Source: Deltaproteobacteria bacterium
GTDB lineage: Bacteria; Desulfobacterota; Desulfobacteria; Desulfobacterales; JAFDMD01
Assembly: GCA_019306065.1 (NCBI GenBank)
Contig: JAFDMF010000004.1
Coordinates: forward strand, 1 to 64,000
Length of the DNA stretch: 64,000 nt
Direction of reading: 5' to 3'
Part shown: in pieces, positions 55,536-63,112 of the stretch
Numbering within the stretch: position 1 is the first letter of the stretch
Layout: the number at the start of each line of letters is the position of its first letter
Program-made: the position numbers and the translations under genes
Notes under the pieces: generated by a model
The model's database searches: none
What the model was told of the DNA's origin: nothing
What the model saw: the letters and a program-made list of their open reading frames with translations, nothing else

Positions 55536-55786
55536 ATGCTTTCCCCGTCTTATACAAATCAATTTAAAAAGAGTCTAAAAAAGAAATAAAAACCTCTTAA
55601 AACTTAAAAATATAATAACAACGATTAGTAATAAAACCGAATTGAAAAAAAATATAAAGACTATGCATTAATCGACAATTATGCCGATAGACGAAAGTAT
55701 TATTTGGATTAGTTATTAATATATAAAAATCAGATGACGAAATAATTTTCGAACGCACAGAAACTCATTCGGATTTATTCAAATAA
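55536..55786 (+). pseudogene. YafQ/RelE-type toxin, multiply broken
   Basis: Frames read MLSPSYTNQFKKSLKKK, then LKLKNIITTISNKTELKK, then YKDYALIDNYADRRKYYLD, a TAG where YafQ has Trp, LLIYK, and in the last frame DDEIIFERTETHSDLFK and stop. Order and wording match YafQ-family mRNA interferases, whose active-site His is in the HSDLF end. At least two frameshifts and one nonsense codon make it dead. One base after the RelB stop. Confidence 0.8.
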
Positions 55787-55912
55787 TATTAATCTTATAA
55801 ACTTTTTATATTGAATCCGCTTTGTTATTAATCTATAATCCTTTTTTAAAAATACAAAATCGGTTTTGGATAAGCTGAAAAAATCAACCCGTAAAAACTT
55901 TATGGTAAAAAG

Positions 55913-56569
55913 ATGGAAGATTCCTTTAAATTTGAACGCCTCCGTTTAAACATGATAGAAACTCAATTAAAACCAAGGGGCATAACAGACCAAAAGGTTA
56001 TAAAAGCAATATCAAAAATTCCACGACACCTTTTTGTTGACGAAGCTTTAGCAGAGCAGGCTTATGCCGATCATCCGCTTCCTATAGGGGAAGGGCAGAC
56101 AATATCTCAGCCGTATATAGTAGCAGAGATGACTCAAGCCCTTATGTTAAACAAAGATGACAGAGTTTTGGAAATAGGCACAGGATCCGGCTATCAAGCC
56201 GCGGTTTTGTCCAAAATTGCTTTTAAAGTCTATACCATAGAAACCATCCACTCTTTATATACAAAAGCCCGCAGTCTGTTCGATCGCCTCGGATACTACA
56301 ACATAGTTACAAAATATTCGGACGGCACATCAGGCTGGAAAGAGGAAGCTCCGTTTGACGCTATTATAGTTACCGCCGGCGCGCCGGATATTCCGGAAAA
56401 CCTTATAAAAAATCTTGCCGTAAGCGGAAAAATGATAATACCCGTAGGAAGTTTGGATTTTCAGGAACTTATAAAAATATACAAAAAAAGCGAAACCGAA
56501 TTAACAACCGAAAAACTCGGAGACTGCCGATTTGTAAAACTTACAGGCGAGCAAGGCTGGAAATGTTGA
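55913..56569 (+). CDS. pcm: protein-L-isoaspartate O-methyltransferase
   Basis: 218 residues; methylates isoaspartyl residues to begin protein repair. MIETQLKPRGITDQKVIKAI, PRHLFVDEALAEQAYADHPL, IGEGQTISQPYIVAEMTQAL and SAM motif VLEIGTGSGYQAAVLS are all present. Its stop overlaps the YqaA gene start by seven bases, so the two are coupled. Confidence 0.95.
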   Translation: MEDSFKFERLRLNMIETQLKPRGITDQKVIKAISKIPRHLFVDEALAEQAYADHPLPIGEGQTISQPYIVAEMTQALMLNKDDRVLEIGTGSGYQAAVLSKIAFKVYTIETIHSLYTKARSLFDRLGYYNIVTKYSDGTSGWKEEAPFDAIIVTAGAPDIPENLIKNLAVSGKMIIPVGSLDFQELIKIYKKSETELTTEKLGDCRFVKLTGEQGWKC

Positions 56570-57144
56570 AAAAATTATACCAATCCGTTCTCGGCTGGGC
56601 TAAAACCCCTTACGGAACTTTGGCGCTTTTTATATTAGCATTTGTCGAATCCTCTTTTTTTCCCATACCGCCGGATATTCTTTTAATAGCTCTTTGTCTA
56701 TCGCTTCCTAAAAAATCTTTTAAATATGCCCTAATAACCACGGCAGGCTCTACAATCGGCGGTTGTTTCGGATATTTAATAGGAATGAAGTTTATGTCTG
56801 CTATCGGCGTAAAAATAATAGCATTTTATAACATAGCCGAACAATTTGAATATATAAAAGAATTATACTCCCGCTATGACGCATGGGCGGTAGGAATAGC
56901 CGGTTTTACTCCCATTCCTTATAAAGTTTTTACCATAAGCGCCGGAGTTTTTAATATAAACTTCAAAGTATTTTTATTTGTCTCTTTAATATCAAGAGGC
57001 TTACGATTCTTTTTAATAGGATGGCTGATATTTGCTATGGGGGAAAAAATAAAACCGTTTATAGAAAAATATTTCAATACATTGGCGGTAATATTTGTTA
57101 TTCTTTTAATATTAGGGTTTGTGTTGATTAACCTTATATTTTAA
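56563..57144 (+). CDS. YqaA/DedA-family (VTT-domain) membrane protein
   Basis: 193 residues, about five hydrophobic stretches. FVESSFFPIPPDILLIAL and GCFGYLIGMK are the N-terminal family motifs; FTPIPYKVFTISAGVFNI is the re-entrant segment of the VTT domain. Relatives act as lipid scramblases or uptake proteins for membrane homeostasis; role here unknown. Coupled to pcm. Confidence 0.85.
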   Translation: MLKKLYQSVLGWAKTPYGTLALFILAFVESSFFPIPPDILLIALCLSLPKKSFKYALITTAGSTIGGCFGYLIGMKFMSAIGVKIIAFYNIAEQFEYIKELYSRYDAWAVGIAGFTPIPYKVFTISAGVFNINFKVFLFVSLISRGLRFFLIGWLIFAMGEKIKPFIEKYFNTLAVIFVILLILGFVLINLIF

Positions 57145-57248
57145 TACTATTGCATAACTTCCTCTTTTATCCATTTTCGGCGTTATGATAGAATGAACAA
57201 AATATTTTGTTATGCAATGGCATTATCTAAAAAAAAATTATTATAAAA

Positions 57249-57429
57249 GATATGTCCAAAATTTTTTGCGTAGCGGCTCTTATCGCTGACGAAATAATTT
57301 TTGACAAATTTTGCGTTAAAAAATATGAACTGTTTAAAAGCGTAGCTTGAGTTTTCACATTTTTCACAAAACGCAGTCAAAAATCCGAAGCGATAAGCAA
57401 AAAACGGAGCAAATAAACTTGGACATATC
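57249..57429. repeat. imperfect long inverted repeat (about 65-bp arms)
   Basis: Left arm 57249-57317 starts GATATGTCCAA, later CTTATCGCT, TTTTTGAC and TGCGTT. The reverse complement of 57369-57429 has the same blocks in the same order (GATATGTCCAA, CTTATCGCT, TTTTTGAC, TGCGTT) with diverged spacers. It fills most of the 363-bp gap between the YqaA gene and the RACo-like gene; no gene is seen there. Confidence 0.6.
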
Positions 57430-57507
57430 AGAACTGAATATAAACAAAGGAAAATCTTATAAAACAAAAATAGTCAACTGATATAACATAGAAAAGGAAA
57501 CAACATA

Positions 57508-59448
57508 ATGAAAAAATATAAAATCCTTTTTCAGCCGTACAACAAAGAAATAGAAGCAAAAGAAGGCACAACCCTTATAAGAGCCGCGATGGAATCTCAA
57601 ATACACATCAACGCCTCATGCGGAGGCGAAGGAGTATGCGGCAAATGTAGAGTTATAATAGAAAAAGGCAAAGTAGATGACGGCATATCCGAGCAATTAG
57701 ACGCCGAAGACATAAACAAAGGAATACGGCTTGCCTGCCGAATTAAAATAAAAGATAAACTTTGCGTCCGCATACCAATTGAATCCGAAATAGATGCCAA
57801 AATACTCAATACCGATTTCGGAAAAAGAAAAAACGCAAAAATAAAAGAAGAAAATTTTGAAATCCTAAAAAAAAGGGGGGGATTTATAAAACCGGTAGAG
57901 AAAAAATATGTTGAAATACCTCCGCCAAACGCTCAAGACAATATACCCGATATTTCCAGACTTATAAACCATCTTAAAACAGAATACGGCGAAACCGAAC
58001 CAGAGCTGTCAGTTCTAAAAGAGGCGCCAGATATACTAAGAGAAACCGATTTTAAGGTTACCGTATCAATGATAAAACCAGTGCGAAAAAAACGCAAAAC
58101 AAAAATAGTAAAAATCCAGCCCGGCAATACAGAATCCGAAAACTACGGCATAGCAATAGATATAGGAACAACTACCATATATCTTCAAATCATAGACCTT
58201 AATACCGGAAACGTCCTTGCTCAATACGGAGATTTCAACAGACAAATCAGCTACGGAGAAGATGTTATATCAAGAATAGTATTTGCCGAAAAAGGAGGGC
58301 TCAATAAACTATCGGAAGTTGTTTTGGCAACGATAAACAAACTTATAAAGAAAGCGATAAAAAAAGCAAATATATCCGAAGAAAATATCACTGTCGTAAC
58401 AATAGCCGGAAATACCGTAATGACACACCTTCTGTTACAACTAAACCCCAGATACATAAGACGCTCTCCTTATGTTCCTGCGGCTACCATCTTGCCGCCT
58501 TTCAAAGCAACCCAAATAGGAATCGAACTTAAAGATTACACAACCGCCCTAATATATCCGGGCGTATCCAGTTATGTAGGCGGAGACATAATAGCCGGAG
58601 TTATGGGCGCGGGAATGTATCTTGCCGAAGAATTAACCCTATTTATAGACATAGGAACAAACGCCGAAATAGTAATAGGAAACAAAGAATGGTTTGCCTG
58701 CGCCGCATGCTCTGCAGGTCCTGCATTTGAAGGCGGAGGAATAAAATTCGGCATGCGAGCCGCAAAAGGCGCAATAGAAAACTTCTCCGTAAATCCGGCT
58801 ACATTCGAACCGATGATATTAACCATAGGAGACGTAAAACCAAAAGGAATATGCGGATCAGGACTTATAACAATAATAGCCGAAATGTTTTTGGCAAAAA
58901 TAATAAACGGCAGAGGCAAATTCGACAAAACCTTAAATACAAAAAGAATACGGGAAAACAACGGAATACACGAATATGTTCTTGCATGGGCAGACCAAAC
59001 CCAAATAAATAAAGATATAACCTTAACCGAAATAGACATCGAAAATCTAATCAGGGCAAAAGGCGCAATATACAGCGGCGCAATGACCCTGCTAAACGAA
59101 GTGGGATTATCCGTATCCGATTTAGACAGAATAATAATTGCCGGAGGCTTCGGAAGCTTCATAGACCTTGAAAAAGCAACAATAATAGGCTTGCTGCCGG
59201 AAATAGACACCGAAAAAGTTACATTCATAGGAAACGGTTCTCTGCTCGGAGCAAAAATCTGCTCCTTAAACAACAACATAAGAAAAGACGTGGTAAAAGT
59301 AACAAAAATGATGACAAACTTCGAGCTTTCCGAAACCGTATCATACATGGACAACTATACTGCGGCTCTATTCTTACCCCACACAGATATAAATCTGTTT
59401 CCCAACCTAAAAAAAAAAATGGCAAAGCCTAAAAAAAAACAAACATAG
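57508..59448 (+). CDS. RACo-like corrinoid-protein reductive activator (2Fe-2S ferredoxin + DUF4445 ASKHA)
   Basis: 646 residues. N-terminal [2Fe-2S] ferredoxin domain with Cys38, Cys44, Cys47 and Cys77 (ASCGGEGVCGKCRV and LACRIK). A linker (100-210) is followed by the ASKHA-type ATPase/DUF4445 region: YGIAIDIGTTTIYLQI, TIAGNTVMTHLLL, TLFIDIGTNAEIVIGN, ACSAGPAFEGGGIKFGMRA, and IIAGGFGSFIDLEKA. RACo proteins reduce inactive Co(II) corrinoid in methyltransferase systems, using ATP. No corrinoid protein or methyltransferase is adjacent. The TPR gene 12 bases on is likely co-transcribed. Confidence 0.9.
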   Translation: MKKYKILFQPYNKEIEAKEGTTLIRAAMESQIHINASCGGEGVCGKCRVIIEKGKVDDGISEQLDAEDINKGIRLACRIKIKDKLCVRIPIESEIDAKILNTDFGKRKNAKIKEENFEILKKRGGFIKPVEKKYVEIPPPNAQDNIPDISRLINHLKTEYGETEPELSVLKEAPDILRETDFKVTVSMIKPVRKKRKTKIVKIQPGNTESENYGIAIDIGTTTIYLQIIDLNTGNVLAQYGDFNRQISYGEDVISRIVFAEKGGLNKLSEVVLATINKLIKKAIKKANISEENITVVTIAGNTVMTHLLLQLNPRYIRRSPYVPAATILPPFKATQIGIELKDYTTALIYPGVSSYVGGDIIAGVMGAGMYLAEELTLFIDIGTNAEIVIGNKEWFACAACSAGPAFEGGGIKFGMRAAKGAIENFSVNPATFEPMILTIGDVKPKGICGSGLITIIAEMFLAKIINGRGKFDKTLNTKRIRENNGIHEYVLAWADQTQINKDITLTEIDIENLIRAKGAIYSGAMTLLNEVGLSVSDLDRIIIAGGFGSFIDLEKATIIGLLPEIDTEKVTFIGNGSLLGAKICSLNNNIRKDVVKVTKMMTNFELSETVSYMDNYTAALFLPHTDINLFPNLKKKMAKPKKKQT

Positions 59449-59460
59449 GAGATAAAAACA

Positions 59461-60222
59461 ATGGCGGAAAAAAACATCAAAGGTTCAATAATAATAGGAA
59501 TAGCAATAATAATAGCCGGACTTATAACAGGAAGCGCAATATACAAAAAAAATATACCCCCGCAGGAAGAAACCGAAGTTCAGCCTACAGACTTCAAAAA
59601 AGTTGCAGAAGCCGCAGAAAAAATAAAAGCCGAAGACCTTGAAGGCGCAATAAAACTACTTGTAGAATCTTACAACGAACGATTACAAATAGTTTTAAAA
59701 AACAAACAGACAAACAAAAGACTATTAAAAACCTACGAAAACTCCCTTGCAACCATAGAAAAAGACGAAAAAATACTGGCAAGATACCTATTTGAAATAG
59801 GCGGCATAAAAACAAAACAAAACAAATATGCCGAAGCAAACGCTTACTATTCCGAAGCGGTTCGGCTACATCCCGAAAACAGCATATATATAAGCGGACT
59901 CGGATTAACCTTTAAAACCCTCGGCAGATTAGACGAGGCTTTGGGATACTACGATACAGCCCTTAAAATAGATAAAAAAGCCTACGGCGAAAATACAGAC
60001 GTAGCAAGAGACCTAAACAATATAGCCGGAATATGGGACGCAAAACAGGACTATAAAAAAGCTTTGGAATACTACAAACAAGCCGAAACAATACTGGTGA
60101 AAAGCGTAGGAAAAAATAATCCGTTTATGGAAATAGTGGCTGGAAACATAAAAGGAGTCAATCAAAAATTAAATGCTCCCGCGCCAAAAACACCCGAAAA
60201 AAAAACGCCGGAAAAAAAATAA
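59461..60222 (+). CDS. membrane-anchored TPR protein
   Basis: 253 residues. N-terminal TM segment IKGSIIIGIAIIIAGLITGS, then a periplasmic or cytosolic region with TPR units: DEKILARYLFEIGGIKTKQN, YAEANAYYSEAVRLHPENSI, DEALGYYDTALKIDKKAYGE, DYKKALEYYKQAE. Ends in Pro/Lys/Glu-rich TPEKKTPEKK. Twelve bases after the RACo-like gene. A scaffold role is likely; partner unknown. Confidence 0.75.
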   Translation: MAEKNIKGSIIIGIAIIIAGLITGSAIYKKNIPPQEETEVQPTDFKKVAEAAEKIKAEDLEGAIKLLVESYNERLQIVLKNKQTNKRLLKTYENSLATIEKDEKILARYLFEIGGIKTKQNKYAEANAYYSEAVRLHPENSIYISGLGLTFKTLGRLDEALGYYDTALKIDKKAYGENTDVARDLNNIAGIWDAKQDYKKALEYYKQAETILVKSVGKNNPFMEIVAGNIKGVNQKLNAPAPKTPEKKTPEKK

Positions 60223-60254
60223 AAAAAGCTATGCAACAACCTTAAAGGAAACGA

Positions 60255-60937
60255 TATAATCATATCCAAACTAATATTAAAAAATTGATAGAAAGACCCA
60301 ATGCTTGCGGAAAATCAAACCTGTTAAACGCTTTTAGATTCTTGCAAGACATTGCAAAACAGAAAGGCGGAGTACCTAAAATACACTGCCTTTCCACAAG
60401 AAAAGACACGGAAATAGCCATAGACATCTCCTTTGCCGACAATCCCGACGAAAAAAAATTATGGCGCTAATTCAATAGGAATAAAACAGGAACCTCGCGG
60501 ACACAGACAGTCTATACTTTCATTTGAAAAAATATGGAAAAAAACCAATTTTAAACAGACCCGATAAAGAGGATAAAAAAAACCCCGAAAAATTAAAACA
60601 AACTTTTTTGGAACAGATTAATACAAATCGAAACTTTCGAGAAATATCAAAACATCTCCAAGCAATAACATGCATACATCTTGTATATCAGCTCCTGCAT
60701 TATGCCGATTCTTTTCAAAAAAACACATTCGAAACTTATCCTCTCGGGCAAGGCTTTCTTGCTATAGTTGCGCAGTCAAACATAAAAACCCATAGAAATG
60801 AGACCATTTTATGGTTAAAACATAAAAAAAGTCCTAATCTAATATTAAGATTTGCGGTTATGGAAACGAAATCTTGGATAATGGCAGACAGAGAGGCATT
60901 TGGGGAAATAAAAAACTTTAAAAACATCTCCGAATAA
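60255..60937 (+). pseudogene. AAA-ATPase / DUF4276 fusion relic
   Basis: First part: GPNACGKSN-like ERPNACGKSNLLNAFRFLQD, ADNPDEKKLWR, then after one lost base near 60470 IGIKQEPRGHRQ and SILSFEKIW, another shift, ILNRPDKEDKKNPEKLKQ and FLEQINTNRNFREISKHL: N-terminal half of an AAA15/OLD-like ATPase. Second part (from about 60770): LILRFAVMETKSWIMADREAF, the DUF4276 (Toprim-like) signature. Relatives encode them as neighbouring genes in defence loci; here a deletion has fused them and both are incomplete. Confidence 0.7.
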
Positions 60938-60969
60938 TTAATAAAAACAGAAAAACAAAAAAAAATAAA

Positions 60970-61410
60970 ATGAACCCTACTATATTCAAACTATTATTAA
61001 ACCTGTACCCGCCATACTGGGGAACCGGAATCTTTATAAAAAAGGTAGCCCCGGACTACAGAAGAATAACCGTTATAATGAAACAAAAATGGTATAACCG
61101 CAACTATGCAAAAACCCACTTCGGAGGCTCCCTTTTTGCAATGACAGACCCCTTTTACATGCTAATGCTCATACAAATACTCGGGAAAAACTACAATGTA
61201 TGGGATAAAACTTCCCGCATAGATTTTATAAAACCCGGAAAAGGAACTGTAACCGCAGAATTTATAATAACCGAAGAGCAAATAAAAAAAGTCTTAAAAA
61301 ATACCAGAAACGGAGAAAAATATCTCCCCGAATTTTCGTTGCATATAAAAGACAAAACAGGAGACACTGTAGCAATAATAACAAAAATCATATATGTTAG
61401 AAAAAAATAA
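60970..61410 (+). CDS. DUF4442 hotdog-fold protein
   Basis: 146 residues. FGGSLFAMTDPFYMLMLIQI is the central hotdog helix, with MKQKWYNRNYAKTHFGGS and SRIDFIKPGKGTVTAEFIIT around it. PaaI/DUF4442-like proteins include acyl-CoA thioesterases, but residues for catalysis are not certain here. Stand-alone between the AAA relic and a hairpin. Confidence 0.8.
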   Translation: MNPTIFKLLLNLYPPYWGTGIFIKKVAPDYRRITVIMKQKWYNRNYAKTHFGGSLFAMTDPFYMLMLIQILGKNYNVWDKTSRIDFIKPGKGTVTAEFIITEEQIKKVLKNTRNGEKYLPEFSLHIKDKTGDTVAIITKIIYVRKK

Positions 61411-61420
61411 AGATAAAAGA

Positions 61421-61447
61421 CAAGCTTTTCCCATTAAAAAAAGCTTG
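61421..61447 (+). terminator. hairpin after DUF4442
   Basis: CAAGCTTTT (61421-61429), 9-base loop, AAAAGCTTG (61439-61447). It lies 11 bases after the stop. No T run follows. Confidence 0.5.
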
Positions 61448-61659
61448 ACATACAAACGAAAAAAAAACTACTTTATAAATGCGGCGCCGATAAATAACAT
61501 ATTCGGCATTCCCTTTTTTATTATAAGTGTATAAGCGAAAAATCGAATTATAAAGGAGCCATTCAAAATTTTTTGCCGATCGGAAAACAAAAAGAAAAGC
61601 AAATAAACATATACACCTCCTAACATAATATAAACAGATCAATAAGAGAGGCGGAAAAT

Positions 61660-62976
61660 ATGTCAACGGAAGAAAATCTCTCCTCTTTAAAGCGTCTACG
61701 CGAACAATACCTTGCCAAAGGAATAATAAGCGCGTCAGAGCGCTACATATCAAGCGCAAAAGGTTCCCTGCTTACAGATAGCCAAGGAAAAGAATACATA
61801 GATTTTGCAGGCGGCATAGCCGTAATGAACATAGGACATTCCCACCCCAAAGTAGTAGAAGCGCTAAAAAAACAGGCAGAAAAATTTACCCATACATGCT
61901 TTATGGTAAATCCTTACCAATCTGCCATAAAGCTTGCGGAAAAACTATGTGCGGCAACCCCTGGAAATTTTGCCAAATCTGCATTCTTTGCAAACAGCGG
62001 AGCGGAAGCCGTAGAAAACGCCATAAAAATCGCTCGCTATTATACCAAAAAAAAAGGAATCATAGCCTTTGAAAATGCGTTTCACGGCAGAACCCTGCTT
62101 GCAATGACATTAACCGGCAAAGTCAAACCATACAAATACGGTTTCGGTCCCTTTGCTCCCGAAATATACAAAATACCTTATGCCTATTGCTACAGATGCC
62201 CGTTTAATCTTAAATACCCGGAATGCGATATATATTGCGCCGAAAACCTGAAAGATTTCTTTATAAAAGGAATCGATCCAGAAAATACCGCCGCCGTTAT
62301 AGTCGAACCAATCCAAGGAGAAGGCGGATTTATTACCCCTCCCAAAGAATACTTCCAAAAAATTAAAAAAATCTGCGAAGAAAACAACATCCTGTTTATT
62401 GCAGACGAAATACAAACGGGAATCGGCAGAACAGGCAAAATGTTTGCTATGCAACATTATAACGTTATCCCGGATATAACGCTAACCGCAAAAAGCCTTG
62501 CCGCAGGAATGCCGTTAAGCGCAATAGTAGGAAAAAAAGAAATAATAAATTCCGTTCACCCCGCAGGAATCGGAGGAACATACAATGCAAATCCTCTATC
62601 CTGCGAAGCCGCATTGGCGGTATTCGATATAATCGAAACCGAAAACATATTACAACAGGCAAAAGCCCTCGGAGAAAATCTTAAAAGCCATCTTGAAAAC
62701 TTAAAAGCCGAATACCAAATAATAGGAGACGTCCGCGGAATAGGCGCAATGATAGCTATGGAACTTGTAAAAGACCGCAAAAAAAAGACTCCGGCGCAAG
62801 AGGAGGCAAAAGCCCTTACAAAATACTGTTTAGACAAAGGGCTTATACTTTTATCCTGCGGAGTATATGGCAATGTTATAAGATTTTTAATGCCGCTTAC
62901 AATCCCCGAACGACTCCTTTCCAAAGGATTGGAAATAATAAAAGAAGGGTTGTCCGAACTCCGCGCCAATGACTAA
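61660..62976 (+). CDS. class III PLP aminotransferase (4-aminobutyrate-type)
   Basis: 438 residues. FANSGAEAVENAIKIARYYT, AFHGRTLLAMTLTGK, EPIQGEGGFITPPKEYF, FIADEIQTGIGRTGK, and PLP lysine in TAKSLAAGMPLSAI. A Cys-rich insertion (YAYCYRCPFNLKYPECDIYC) is seen in some GABA/5-aminovalerate-type aminotransferases. Likely moves an amino group from GABA or a related omega-amino acid to 2-oxoglutarate. The downstream binding-protein gene suggests amino-acid uptake and catabolism. Confidence 0.85.
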   Translation: MSTEENLSSLKRLREQYLAKGIISASERYISSAKGSLLTDSQGKEYIDFAGGIAVMNIGHSHPKVVEALKKQAEKFTHTCFMVNPYQSAIKLAEKLCAATPGNFAKSAFFANSGAEAVENAIKIARYYTKKKGIIAFENAFHGRTLLAMTLTGKVKPYKYGFGPFAPEIYKIPYAYCYRCPFNLKYPECDIYCAENLKDFFIKGIDPENTAAVIVEPIQGEGGFITPPKEYFQKIKKICEENNILFIADEIQTGIGRTGKMFAMQHYNVIPDITLTAKSLAAGMPLSAIVGKKEIINSVHPAGIGGTYNANPLSCEAALAVFDIIETENILQQAKALGENLKSHLENLKAEYQIIGDVRGIGAMIAMELVKDRKKKTPAQEEAKALTKYCLDKGLILLSCGVYGNVIRFLMPLTIPERLLSKGLEIIKEGLSELRAND

Positions 62977-63039
62977 TCTAAAAAATAATTGTCAGCGATT
63001 ATGAGTTATACTAAAACCATCATAAAGAAGCCTTATCCT

Positions 63040-63084
63040 GTAGAGAGGCTACATTCAGCCTCTCTACTCTATATCTTTGTATCT
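63040..63084. repeat. GTAGAGA hairpin-family copy with tail
   Basis: GTAGAGAGGCT-ACATTC-AGCCTCTCTAC (11-bp stem, 6-base loop), then TCTATATCTTTGTATCT. Between the aminotransferase and binding-protein genes; may terminate the former. Confidence 0.65.
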
Positions 63085-63112
63085 ATAAACATAAATTAAA
63101 AGGAGATTATAA

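Noticed and set aside
57210-57467. 85-residue minus-strand ORF in the inverted repeat
   Set aside because: Coincides with the imperfect inverted repeat; Phe/Tyr-rich composition from AT-rich DNA, no homology recognised.
58572-59354. 260-residue antisense ORF within the RACo-like gene
   Set aside because: Shadow of a strongly coding plus-strand gene with all family motifs.
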